From an uncultured Chitinophagaceae bacterium (GTDB lineage Bacteria > Bacteroidota > Bacteroidia > Chitinophagales > Chitinophagaceae): DNA of 45,905 bases. Each line of letters begins with the position of its first letter. Positions within the stretch are counted from its first letter, which is position 1. Location: contig CALCEA010000014.1 in assembly GCA_937900675.1 (NCBI GenBank), forward strand, positions 1 through 45,905, read 5' to 3'. The notes beneath the pieces were generated by a model. That model saw only the letters and a program-made list of their open reading frames with translations, was not told the origin of the DNA and did not search any database. The position numbers and the translations under genes are program-made. Positions 33,062 through 41,958 of this stretch are shown piece by piece.

Positions 33062-34411
33062 TTAACGAAGCACCATTTGCCTATCGGCATCTAATCTTAA
33101 TAAAATAAAGATGAGTGCAGTGAATGTAAGTAGGGAAGAACCTCCATAACTAATTAAAGGTAATGGGATACCTACTACTGGAAATAGTCCAATCGTCATG
33201 CTTATATTAACAGCGATATGGAAAAGAAAAATCCCCACTACGCTATAAGCATATACTCTAGAGAAAGTACTTCTTTGTCTTTCTGCTATTCTAATTAATC
33301 TAAACAAGAAGAATAAGTATAATCCTAAGAATGTAAATGTTCCCACAAATCCAAAAGCTTCTCCTAATGAGGTAAATATAAAATCGGTATGTTGTGCAGG
33401 TACATATTTTCCTCTGGTTTGAGTCCCTTTTAAGAAACCTCTACCCCAGAAGCCACCAGAACCTATCGCGATCTTACTTTGTTTTACATTATAATCATCT
33501 GGCTTGACACTTTTTCTGCCGCCCGCCATACTTTTAGCAGCTTTAATATTGAAGCTACAATCGTATTCCTTACCCACCATGCTATATATACGAGTACTTT
33601 GGTAGCATTCTAAAACATTATTGAAAATATAGGGCACTGCAAATCTTACAGTACCAAAGCAAATTGCCCAAATGCCTAATACAACTAGAATGGTATTTTT
33701 ATTTCTTTTAAATCTTTTAATCATTGATAAAATGATTAAAGTAGCTATCACCGTTAAGATTATTGCTAGAACAGTAGGGTCTAATAATAAAGTAGCAATC
33801 ACCAATACTGCAAAAGACAAGCCAATTACCAAAATGGCTGCAGGTAAACCTTCTCTATACATTGCAAAAAGAAAGGCGCTGTAAACCAATGCCAATCCTA
33901 ATTCATGTTGCATGATAGATAATATAGCTGGCAAGGCAATCATGCCGCCGGCAATTAAATGAGATTTTAATTTCGTAAAATCAGTTTCAGGCTTGGATAT
34001 GAATTTAGCTAAAAATAAGGCAGTGAAAATTTTACACAATTCTGCAGGTTGCAAGTTAAACCCACCTGCAATAGGAATCCAGCTTTTTGATCCATTGATA
34101 TTTTTACCTAGTACAAATGTTGCGAGCATTAATAAGATCCCGCCAGCATATAAGATATTAGCAAGGGCGGTAAATACTTTACTATCCATTAGTAAAATAA
34201 ATATGCCAATGAAACTGCAAAAAATAGCAAAGTAGAATTGCTTACTATAATTGGTTTTTGCAGTGATAAATGAAGTGCTCCAGCTTGTGTTTGGGTTATA
34301 CTCCACCATGTAAATACACAAAACGCCGATGGCTACCATGATCATGTATAAAATGATTACGGCTAAATCGGTGCCTTTGGAAAAATTATTTTGGTTAGAG
34401 CTGGTTGACAT
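33062..34411 (-). CDS. rodA: Rod shape-determining protein RodA (SEDS glycosyltransferase)
   Basis: Inner-membrane SEDS peptidoglycan polymerase of the elongasome, partner of PBP2; 449 residues with about ten transmembrane segments. The family core is clear: SWIPIAGGFNLQPAELCKI in the conserved WIxxGxxxxQPSE position (here PAE), QHELGLALVY (QPDLG position), the large-loop SKIAIGSGGFWGRGFLKG, HTDFIFTSLGEAFGF and the final GIPLPLISYGGSSLL. Its start overlaps the mrdA end by 17 bases, typical for the PBP2-RodA pair. Members in many bacteria are nearer 370 residues; the extra length is in the N-terminal and middle loop regions. Confidence 0.95.
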   Translation of the reverse strand: MSTSSNQNNFSKGTDLAVIILYMIMVAIGVLCIYMVEYNPNTSWSTSFITAKTNYSKQFYFAIFCSFIGIFILLMDSKVFTALANILYAGGILLMLATFVLGKNINGSKSWIPIAGGFNLQPAELCKIFTALFLAKFISKPETDFTKLKSHLIAGGMIALPAILSIMQHELGLALVYSAFLFAMYREGLPAAILVIGLSFAVLVIATLLLDPTVLAIILTVIATLIILSMIKRFKRNKNTILVVLGIWAICFGTVRFAVPYIFNNVLECYQSTRIYSMVGKEYDCSFNIKAAKSMAGGRKSVKPDDYNVKQSKIAIGSGGFWGRGFLKGTQTRGKYVPAQHTDFIFTSLGEAFGFVGTFTFLGLYLFFLFRLIRIAERQRSTFSRVYAYSVVGIFLFHIAVNISMTIGLFPVVGIPLPLISYGGSSLLTFTALIFILLRLDADRQMVLR

Positions 34412-36566
34412 TATTATTTTTAGTCTTCTTTTTTATAGTAGGTTGTTTTTTTAGAACAACTTTATTTTTGATGATCTTCTTTTTATTGGGTAGGAGTGCA
34501 CTGTCTTTATTTATTTTTTGAGGTGCTGCTGGTGCAGTTGGCAATGCAGGTTTGCTATTAGTATCTTTTTTGATAGTATCTTTTGGAATCCTTGCTGGAA
34601 TAGCGTCTGATGCCAACATCTCCATATCCCAAACGTCCGATAATTCATCATTATTGTACTCTAATGGAGTTAAATAAGCAGATTTATTATTTCGAACATA
34701 CCAATCTTTAATAGCTTGTGGCATTAAATCCACTTTTGAAAGTGTTTCTGCTTTTAATGTACTTTCTGGTGTTAAGGTATCGTTTAAATACTTTTCCATC
34801 ATTAATGTAGCAATAGGACCAGCCCATGTAGCACCATATCCTGCGTTTTCAACTATAACGGCTACTGCGATTTTTGGATTATCCTTTGGCGCAAAACAAA
34901 CAAATAAAGAGTGGTTCTTTCCATGCGGATTTTGAGCAGTACCTGTTTTAGCACAATATTCATGTCCTGGGACTTTAATAAATGCAGCAGTACCATACAC
35001 CGTTACATCATGCATTCCTTCTTTGATCACTTTAAATATGCTCGAAGGTATATTGGTCACTTTTTGTTTGGTACGAAACTTCTCTAACATAGCAGCGTCT
35101 GCTTCACTTTCATCTTCGATGCTATCTACAAAATGAGGTGTATAATAGTATCCTTCATTCGCAATAAAGGCCATGCTATTGGCTAATTGAAGTGGGGTAG
35201 CGGTCATTCTATCTTGTCCAATACCTAGTGTTAGCATATAACAGCTATTCCAATATCTAGGGTTGCCAAAATCTTTATTATATCTAGCTGTATCTGGAAT
35301 ATTGGCTTTGTTTTCACTAGGCAAATCCACTCCTAATTTTCTACCAAAACCAAATGAATTCATGTATTCTTTCCATTTCAAATATCCTGTTTTAGCATTC
35401 CTGTATTTAGGATTGTCTATAGCCATTCTAAATACTTGCAAGAAATAAGAATTACAAGAATTGGCTAATGCTAATTGTAAATTAGCAGCATGGCCTGCAT
35501 TATGGTGCTCACATTTTCTAGGATCTCCACATGCTCCATAATATCCAAAACAGTTATAACCATATGAGGGTGTGATTAATCCTTCGTCTAGTGCAATAAT
35601 GGCTCCTAATGGTTTGAATGTGGAGCCTGGAGGATATTGACCTTTGATGGCTCTATTATAAATTGGACGCGCGGTATCTAATAATAATCTTCCGATGGTT
35701 TTTCTTCTTTGACTACCCGTTAATAAATTGGGGTTATATCCCGGACTGCTCGCCATAGCAATTACTCCTCCGGTTTTAGGATTAATGGCTACAGCACTAC
35801 CCACTTTATTTTGTAATAATTTTTCTGCTAACTGTTGCACTTCCACATCCATACTAGTGAATAAATTTTTACCAGCAATGGCAACGGTATCGTATTCTCC
35901 TTTTTCATATGGACCCTGAATCTTTCCTTTATTGTCTCTTAAGAATCGTTTTACACCTCTTTGTCCCATTAGGATCGGTTCGTATTGTTTTTCTAAGCCA
36001 GTCATACCGGCATAGTCACCCATTTCATATCCTTCGTCTTCGTGCTTTTGTAAAAAATTCACATCTACTTCTGCTACATATCCTAGGACATGGGCTGCGG
36101 TATTATAAGGATAGTTTCGGATAGATCTTTCTGATAAAGAGAATCCAGGAAAGCGATATAAGTTCTCTGTTAATTGTGCGTACAATTCTGAGGTTAAGAA
36201 AGGTTCAAATGTTCCTGCTTTTACTCTGGAATTTTTAATGATCACTTCGATCATTCTCTTTTTATATTCTTCTTTATCTATTTTTAATATTTCACAAAGT
36301 GTATTAGTATCTACTCCTTTTGCTTCATTAGGAATAACTACTAAATCGTAACTGATGGTATTTTCTAGTAGCGCTCTTTTCTTGCGATCGTAAATGATAC
36401 CTCTATCAGGGTAAATGATTTTTCTAAAAATGGCATTATTGTCTGCAGCTAATTTGTATTTATTGGATACCAGCTGTAAGCTAATTAATTGACCAATTAA
36501 TATTACAAATATGACACCAATAATGATTTGTATGATGCCACCTCTGTTGGAGTTGTACAATGCCAT
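34395..36566 (-). CDS. mrdA: Penicillin-binding protein 2 (elongation transpeptidase)
   Basis: Inner-membrane anchored class B PBP that cross-links peptidoglycan during rod elongation; 723 residues. One N-terminal transmembrane helix (about 9-30), PBP dimerisation domain, then the transpeptidase with Ser315-Thr-Phe-Lys318, Ser370-Cys-Asn372 and Lys540-Thr-Gly542. The last 60-70 residues are a Pro- then Lys-rich tail beyond the normal domain end, predicted disordered and periplasmic. It starts 3 bases after mreD and overlaps rodA. It belongs to the order mreB-mreC-mreD-mrdA-rodA, conserved in Bacteroidota. Confidence 0.96.
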   Translation of the reverse strand: MALYNSNRGGIIQIIIGVIFVILIGQLISLQLVSNKYKLAADNNAIFRKIIYPDRGIIYDRKKRALLENTISYDLVVIPNEAKGVDTNTLCEILKIDKEEYKKRMIEVIIKNSRVKAGTFEPFLTSELYAQLTENLYRFPGFSLSERSIRNYPYNTAAHVLGYVAEVDVNFLQKHEDEGYEMGDYAGMTGLEKQYEPILMGQRGVKRFLRDNKGKIQGPYEKGEYDTVAIAGKNLFTSMDVEVQQLAEKLLQNKVGSAVAINPKTGGVIAMASSPGYNPNLLTGSQRRKTIGRLLLDTARPIYNRAIKGQYPPGSTFKPLGAIIALDEGLITPSYGYNCFGYYGACGDPRKCEHHNAGHAANLQLALANSCNSYFLQVFRMAIDNPKYRNAKTGYLKWKEYMNSFGFGRKLGVDLPSENKANIPDTARYNKDFGNPRYWNSCYMLTLGIGQDRMTATPLQLANSMAFIANEGYYYTPHFVDSIEDESEADAAMLEKFRTKQKVTNIPSSIFKVIKEGMHDVTVYGTAAFIKVPGHEYCAKTGTAQNPHGKNHSLFVCFAPKDNPKIAVAVIVENAGYGATWAGPIATLMMEKYLNDTLTPESTLKAETLSKVDLMPQAIKDWYVRNNKSAYLTPLEYNNDELSDVWDMEMLASDAIPARIPKDTIKKDTNSKPALPTAPAAPQKINKDSALLPNKKKIIKNKVVLKKQPTIKKKTKNNNVNQL

Positions 36567-36569
36567 GAA

Positions 36570-37091
36570 TTATCTTTTGAGCTTTCTTCTGTTGGTAATG
36601 AGTTCTGGTAATAATATTAAAAGCATACTCATTAATGTGGTTGCTACTACTTTGCCAATAAAATAAGTGAAGTTGCCAAATTGCAACCATTCTAATAACA
36701 CTAAATAAAAATGATGTATAAAAGTAAGTATGAAAATATAAATGAAATAAGGACCCCAACCCATTGTTCCAATACTTGGCTCTCTATTCAATTCCTCTGT
36801 AGCTTCCTGTGCTAATAATAAATTTAAAATAGTAGGACGAATATAGCCCATTAAGGTACATGCTGCTGCGTGTAAACCCGGGGTATTGGTGAATAAATCC
36901 AATGTGTAACCGAACACAAATCCAAGTGCAGTTAGCGCTAATCTACTAGTCCCAAATGGAAGCCATAATAAAAATAAAAAGTAGATATAAGGAGTGATAA
37001 ACTGATGAATAGGAGGAATCTCGTTCAAGATGATGATTTGAATCAACAAGAACAAGACATAACGAGCGCTATTTTTTAATATACTATTCAT
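36570..37091 (-). CDS. mreD: Rod shape-determining protein MreD
   Basis: Inner-membrane elongasome protein of 173 residues with about five or six hydrophobic segments (for example LFLLIQIIILNEIPP, YIYFLFLLWLPFG and the final TLMSMLLILLPEL). Sequence is poorly conserved in this family, so the call leans on size, topology and the position between mreC and mrdA. The LTALGFVFGYTLDLFTNTPGLHAAACTL region, given here in two parts as LTALGFVFGYTLDLF and TNTPGLHAAACTL, matches the conserved G-x-x-x-D core. Its start overlaps the mreC stop by 8 bases (ATGAATAG), suggesting translational coupling. Confidence 0.9.
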   Translation of the reverse strand: MNSILKNSARYVLFLLIQIIILNEIPPIHQFITPYIYFLFLLWLPFGTSRLALTALGFVFGYTLDLFTNTPGLHAAACTLMGYIRPTILNLLLAQEATEELNREPSIGTMGWGPYFIYIFILTFIHHFYLVLLEWLQFGNFTYFIGKVVATTLMSMLLILLPELITNRRKLKR

Positions 37092-37938
37092 TCTTTATCT
37101 CGTTTTGTTCCACCGCTTTTTGTTCGGCCATTCTTTTATTCTCTACTAAATAAATATATTCCAATGTGAAAAAATTGGTTGCAGATTTCACACTCAATGT
37201 TAAGAAATTACTGGAAGGGTCTTGGATGACTTTTGTTACTCTTCCTATTAAAATTTGTGCAGGGAAATTAGAAGAGTAAGGGCTAGTTAAAACAGTGTCT
37301 CCAATTTTTGGTGCAGCACTTTTTGATATATTTTTTAATGTCAAGATATTTGGATCTTCTCCATCCCACTCAATGCTACCTGCAACCTTATCTCTTTTCA
37401 ACATCGCACTTACTTTACTATTGCGATGAAGTAAACTCATAATCTTACTATAATTATCATTGACTTCTACTACCACGCCTACGATAGATCCATCTGGACT
37501 AATCGCAGCCATATCTTTTTGGATGCCTTGTAACGCACCTCTCTCAATGGTAATGTAATTTCTTTGTAGTGTGAAAGTGTTGCCTACCACTTTAGCAGGG
37601 TAGTAGTAAAACTTTCTGATTTTTTCTAAGCTATCTTTTCTAAGAATAAATGTGCCTGCTTTTTTAGTGGTATCAAAGGCAACAAAGTTTTGTGCTAATT
37701 GATTTCTTAATGATGCATTTTCTTGAATCAATTTCGCATTGGTTGCTTTTAGATCAAAGAAATAAGCCCAATTATTATAATAGCGATTGATATTTCCTGT
37801 TACCTGATTACTCCATCCACCAAAAAATGTTTCGTGTGACTTGCTGTAAGAAGATAACATTACCAATGACACTATTTGAAGTATCAAAAAACTAAAAAAA
37901 GTAAAGTTCTGTCTTATGAACCCAATGATATTCTTCAA
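37084..37938 (-). CDS. mreC: Rod shape-determining protein MreC
   Basis: Elongasome scaffold that binds and activates PBP2 in the periplasm; 284 residues. One N-terminal transmembrane helix (about 12-30), a coiled coil (about 60-85, LKATNAKLIQENASLRNQLA) and the double beta-barrel periplasmic domain (ITIERGALQGIQKDMAAISPDGSIVG split across about 131-156, and GDTVLTSPYSSNFPAQILIG). It begins 21 bases after mreB and overlaps mreD by 8 bases. Confidence 0.94.
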   Translation of the reverse strand: MKNIIGFIRQNFTFFSFLILQIVSLVMLSSYSKSHETFFGGWSNQVTGNINRYYNNWAYFFDLKATNAKLIQENASLRNQLAQNFVAFDTTKKAGTFILRKDSLEKIRKFYYYPAKVVGNTFTLQRNYITIERGALQGIQKDMAAISPDGSIVGVVVEVNDNYSKIMSLLHRNSKVSAMLKRDKVAGSIEWDGEDPNILTLKNISKSAAPKIGDTVLTSPYSSNFPAQILIGRVTKVIQDPSSNFLTLSVKSATNFFTLEYIYLVENKRMAEQKAVEQNEIKNE

Positions 37939-37959
37939 AGGAAATTACTTTATTTTGGT

Positions 37960-38985
37960 TTATCTCATAATGAATGGGAAGCGTTGATAATTTTTTAAGG
38001 CAATACCTGTACCTCTTACTACACTCTTTAATGGATCATCAGCAACATGTACTGGCAATTTGATTTTTTGACTCAAGCGCTTGTCTAATCCTCTTAATAA
38101 AGATCCACCACCAGTGATGTATAATCCTCTGCGGTATATATCTGCAGCCAACTCTGGAGGGGTTGTTTCAAGTGCTTTTAAAATAGCTTCTTCAATTTTA
38201 AAAATACTTTTATCTAATGCTTCTGCTACCTCTTGGTAAGAAACCATGATTTGTTTTGGAATACCAGTTACCAAGTCTCTACCATTAACAGGCATATCAT
38301 CTGGCGGGTTGTCTAAATCTTTCAATGCGGCACCCACATGAATTTTAATTTGTTCTGCAGTACGCTCTCCAATTAATAAACTATGGTATCTTCTTAATGC
38401 TTCCATGATATCTGCAGTGAACTCGTCACCTGCAATACGAATACTTTGATCACATACAATACCTGCTAATGCAATTACTGTAATACCAGTTGTACCACCA
38501 CCTATATCGATAATCATATTTCCAACGGGCTCTTCTACATCAATACCAATACCTAATGCGGCAGCCATTGGTTCATGAATCATGTATACTTCTTTTGCGC
38601 CTGCTTGTTCAGCACTATCTCTTACCGCTCTCTTTTCTACTTCAGTGATAGAAGATGGAATACAAATAACCATTCTCCAACTTGGTGGGAATAATGGTTT
38701 CTTTGGATAAATCATTTTCATTAATTCACGAATCATTAATTCAGCAGCGTTAAAATCGGCGATTACTCCGTCTTTTAATGGACGAATTGTTTTGATGCTT
38801 TCATGTGTTTTCTCATGCATCAATAATGCCTTCTTACCAACACCTAAAACCTCTTTCATATTATTCCTGTTTAAGGCAATAATTGAAGGTTCGTTTACAA
38901 CCACTTCATCATTGTGAATGATTAGGGTATTGGCAGTACCCAAGTCCATTGCAATCTCTTGGGTAAAAAAGTTGAATAATCCCAT
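37960..38985 (-). CDS. mreB: Rod shape-determining actin-like protein MreB
   Basis: Cytoskeletal ATPase that positions the elongasome under the inner membrane; 341 residues, usual length. Actin-fold motifs: phosphate 1 AMDLGTANTLI, connect 1 with VICIPSSITEVEKRAV, phosphate 2 NMIIDIGGGTTGITVIAL, and adenosine motif YITGGGSLLRGL. The opening MGLFNFFTQEIAMDLGTANT is typical for the family, including the short membrane-binding N-terminus. It is the first gene of the mre unit; purD ends 106 bases upstream. A one-mismatch TAnnTTTG was noted in that gap but is not convincing. Confidence 0.97.
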   Translation of the reverse strand: MGLFNFFTQEIAMDLGTANTLIIHNDEVVVNEPSIIALNRNNMKEVLGVGKKALLMHEKTHESIKTIRPLKDGVIADFNAAELMIRELMKMIYPKKPLFPPSWRMVICIPSSITEVEKRAVRDSAEQAGAKEVYMIHEPMAAALGIGIDVEEPVGNMIIDIGGGTTGITVIALAGIVCDQSIRIAGDEFTADIMEALRRYHSLLIGERTAEQIKIHVGAALKDLDNPPDDMPVNGRDLVTGIPKQIMVSYQEVAEALDKSIFKIEEAILKALETTPPELAADIYRRGLYITGGGSLLRGLDKRLSQKIKLPVHVADDPLKSVVRGTGIALKNYQRFPFIMR

Positions 38986-39091
38986 TATTGTTATGCTTTT
39001 AATGTTCTAAGTGAATGATGCAAAATTCACTTAAAATACTTGAACTACAAAGCTTTTTAGCAAAATGAGCTAGAATAATTTTTCAGAAATT

Positions 39092-40378
39092 TTAACCAGG
39101 GAACTCATAACCAATATCTTTTCTAAAGTACATTCCATCAAAGTGGATATTGGCTAGTACATTTTTTGCATTATTGACCGCTTCTTGGAGCTGAATTCCT
39201 TGTGCTGTTACCGTTAAAACACGGCCACCTTTTGTTACGATATCATGTCCTTGAAATCCAGTGCCAGCTTGGAATACAATCGATTTTGTATCCTTTACTG
39301 CGGTATCAATTCCGGTGATTTTTATATCTTTTGGGTAGCTGCCGGGATATCCTGCACTCACTGCCATCACGGTGGCGAATGCGCCTTCGTTAAATTCGAT
39401 ATTCACATCTTCTAATGTGCCATTGTCGGCAGCCGCCAATAGGCTTACTAAATCGGTTTGTAATCTTGGTAGAATTACTTCTGTTTCTGGGTCTCCCAAT
39501 CTACAATTGTACTCAATTACATAGGGTTCGCCACTGCAATTCATTAATCCAAAAAACACAAAGCCCTTGTATTCCAGACTTTCTTTTTGAAAGCCATGGA
39601 TGGTAGGCTCTACAATGCGCTTGATCACCTTATCCATAAAGGTTTCATCCATAAATGGTACAGGGCTTACACAGCCCATTCCGCCTGTATTTAAACCAGT
39701 ATCTCCCTCTCCAATTCTTTTATAGTCTTTTGCATGCCCAATTATTTGGTAGTTTTTGCCATCTGTTAAAGCAAAAACGCTTACTTCTATGCCTTCTAAA
39801 AATTGCTCAATCACTACTTTGGAACTGGCAGCGCCAAATTGTTTGTTTTGAATCATTTCTTCAAAACTGGCTAGCGCTTCTTGGTGGCTAAATGCAATAA
39901 TAACACCCTTGCCAGCCGCCAAGCCATCTGCTTTTAAAACGATTGGTAGGCTATGTGCACTGATGTATTTTTTACCTTCTTCATAGTTTTCGATAGTAAA
40001 CTCTGCATAAGAAGCAGTAGGAATATCATGTCTTTGCATAAAATGCTTACTAAAAGCTTTGCTTCCTTCTAGTTGTGCAGCATTTTTAGAGGGGCCAATT
40101 ACATTAATATGTGAAGTAGATGCATCTTGCGCAAAAAAATCAAAAATGCCTTTTACCAAAGGCTCTTCTGGTCCAACTACCACCATATCTATAGACTGTT
40201 CCACAGAAAATTGTTTGAGTGCTTCAAAGTCATTGATATCAATAGCTACATTGGTCCCAAGAGCAGCAGTGCCAGGGTTTCCTGGGGCAATAAACAATTG
40301 ATCACAATGGTGTGATTGTGTCATTTTCCAAGCCAATGCATGTTCTCTACCTCCTGATCCAATGAGTAAAATATTCAT
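39092..40378 (-). CDS. purD: Phosphoribosylamine--glycine ligase
   Basis: Cytoplasmic ATP-grasp enzyme that makes glycinamide ribonucleotide, step 2 of purine synthesis; 428 residues as expected. It opens with MNILLIGSGGREHALAWKM, followed by LPIVLKADGLAAGKGVIIA (ATP-binding), IEQFLEGIEVSVFALTDG and NCRLGDPETEVILPRL (metal and phosphate binding). No other purine genes are adjacent. It diverges from the peptide transporter gene; its promoter was not located with confidence, although TACTTTCG, one mismatch from TAnnTTTG, lies in the 79-base gap. Confidence 0.97.
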   Translation of the reverse strand: MNILLIGSGGREHALAWKMTQSHHCDQLFIAPGNPGTAALGTNVAIDINDFEALKQFSVEQSIDMVVVGPEEPLVKGIFDFFAQDASTSHINVIGPSKNAAQLEGSKAFSKHFMQRHDIPTASYAEFTIENYEEGKKYISAHSLPIVLKADGLAAGKGVIIAFSHQEALASFEEMIQNKQFGAASSKVVIEQFLEGIEVSVFALTDGKNYQIIGHAKDYKRIGEGDTGLNTGGMGCVSPVPFMDETFMDKVIKRIVEPTIHGFQKESLEYKGFVFFGLMNCSGEPYVIEYNCRLGDPETEVILPRLQTDLVSLLAAADNGTLEDVNIEFNEGAFATVMAVSAGYPGSYPKDIKITGIDTAVKDTKSIVFQAGTGFQGHDIVTKGGRVLTVTAQGIQLQEAVNNAKNVLANIHFDGMYFRKDIGYEFPG

Positions 40379-40457
40379 AATATGATGGATTATGCCACGA
40401 AAGTAAAAATTATTAAAGGGATTTTATTAATTTGGGTCAATTAAATAAACGATTCTT

Positions 40458-41957
40458 ATGTCAGCAACTACTCAAAAGCATCCTAAAGGTTTATATGTTT
40501 TATTCGCCACTGAAATGTGGGAGCGATTTAACTATTATGGCATGAGGGCGATCTTGGTGTTATTCTTAACCAAGGCTTTGTTATTTGATAAGGTGTTTGC
40601 TTCTCAAGTATATGGTAGTTATACAGGATTGATTTATTTAACGCCTTTATTAGGTGGTTATATAGCGGATAGATATTGGGGTAATAATAGATCTATCATA
40701 GCGGGGGGCTTAGTGATGGCAATTGGTGAGTTTATTTTATTTGCATGTGGTCAGTTTTACGATCAAGCCAATATAGCAACACCCTTATTTTATGCCGGTT
40801 TGGGATGTATGATTGCAGGGAACGGTTTTTTTAAACCAAATATCTCTAGTATGGTGGGGCAATTGTATCCCAAAGGGGATAAAAAAATAGATGCTGCTTA
40901 TACCATATTTTATATGGGTATTAATACAGGTGGTGCAATGGGTCCTGTGGTTTGTGGTTTTTTTGCAGAGTCTAGTGGCAATGCTGGAGATTATAAATGG
41001 GGATTTTTAGCTGGAGGTATTGCAATGCTTTTAAGTGTAATCACTCAAATAAGTTTTCAAAAAAAATATTTAGTGAATGCAGAAGGCACGCCTATTGGCG
41101 ATACTCCTAAAGATGCTCCAGCATTTTTTCAAAAACTACCCGTGATGGTAGGATTTTTATTTTTACTTTCTTTGGTGACTATTGCTTTAGTGTATATAGA
41201 TATTAAAGTAGTGAGCTATTTATTTTGGTTGTTGTTGGCTTGTATTTTATTGATTTCGTTTATTGTTTTTTCTGATAAAAGTTTGGATTTGATTCAAAAG
41301 AAAAAAGTAGCAGTATTGTTTACGGTTTCTTTCTTTGTGATATTTTTCTGGAGTGCATTTGAACAAGCAGGTGCTTCATTGACTTATTTTGCGTCTGAAA
41401 ATACACAAAGAGATTTAGGGTTCTATGTGGTGCCCGCTAGCTTTTTTCAATCATTGAATTCTTTGTTTGTTGTGTCTTTAGCTCCAGTGGTAGCATGGGT
41501 TTGGGTGAAGTTGGGAAAAAGAGAACCCTCTTCTCCGTATAAAATGGCTTTTGGATTATTCTTTTTAGCATTGGGTTATTTATGGATTGCTACTGGTGTA
41601 GATGGAGTAGGAGCGGGCATTAAAGTGAGTATGATCTGGTTATTAGGAATGTATATGATGCATACATTGGGAGAACTTTGTTTGTCTCCAATTGGTCTGT
41701 CTCTATTTAATAAATTAGCACCCATCAAATTTGCTTCCTTATTAATGGGAGTATGGTTTACAGCCAATGCATTCGCCAATAAATTAGCAGGGGTATTTAG
41801 TGCATTGTATCCGGAAAATGGAAAGGTTACTTCTTTTGCAGGATATCAAATTAGCAACTTACATGAATTCTTTATGTTCTTTGTATTCATGGCAGGAACT
41901 GCTTCCTTGATTTTATTTTTCTTATCAAGTAAGTTGAAATCTTTAATGGAGCAATAG
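40458..41957 (+). CDS. POT/PTR family proton-dependent oligopeptide transporter
   Basis: Inner-membrane symporter of 499 residues that takes up di- and tripeptides with protons. The POT hallmark EMWERFNYYGMRAILVLFL (ExxERFxYYG) is in TM1, followed by GGYIADRYWGNNRSI (TM2-3 loop), and FYMGINTGGAMGPVVCGF (the FYxxINxG motif in TM4-5), then SPIGLSLFNKLAP in the C-terminal half. About 12-14 transmembrane segments. It diverges from purD, and its stop is 1 base from the end of convergent acs. A TTAATTTG at 40427-40434 (one mismatch to TAnnTTTG) lies 23 bases upstream and could be its promoter. Confidence 0.93.
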   Translation: MSATTQKHPKGLYVLFATEMWERFNYYGMRAILVLFLTKALLFDKVFASQVYGSYTGLIYLTPLLGGYIADRYWGNNRSIIAGGLVMAIGEFILFACGQFYDQANIATPLFYAGLGCMIAGNGFFKPNISSMVGQLYPKGDKKIDAAYTIFYMGINTGGAMGPVVCGFFAESSGNAGDYKWGFLAGGIAMLLSVITQISFQKKYLVNAEGTPIGDTPKDAPAFFQKLPVMVGFLFLLSLVTIALVYIDIKVVSYLFWLLLACILLISFIVFSDKSLDLIQKKKVAVLFTVSFFVIFFWSAFEQAGASLTYFASENTQRDLGFYVVPASFFQSLNSLFVVSLAPVVAWVWVKLGKREPSSPYKMAFGLFFLALGYLWIATGVDGVGAGIKVSMIWLLGMYMMHTLGELCLSPIGLSLFNKLAPIKFASLLMGVWFTANAFANKLAGVFSALYPENGKVTSFAGYQISNLHEFFMFFVFMAGTASLILFFLSSKLKSLMEQ

Positions 41958-41958
41958 T

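Noticed and set aside
38986..39091. Hairpin TAGC/GCTA in the purD-mreB gap as a terminator, and GAATTTTG as the mreB promoter
   Set aside because: The stem is only 4-5 base pairs without a U tract, and the promoter motif has a mismatch at an important position.
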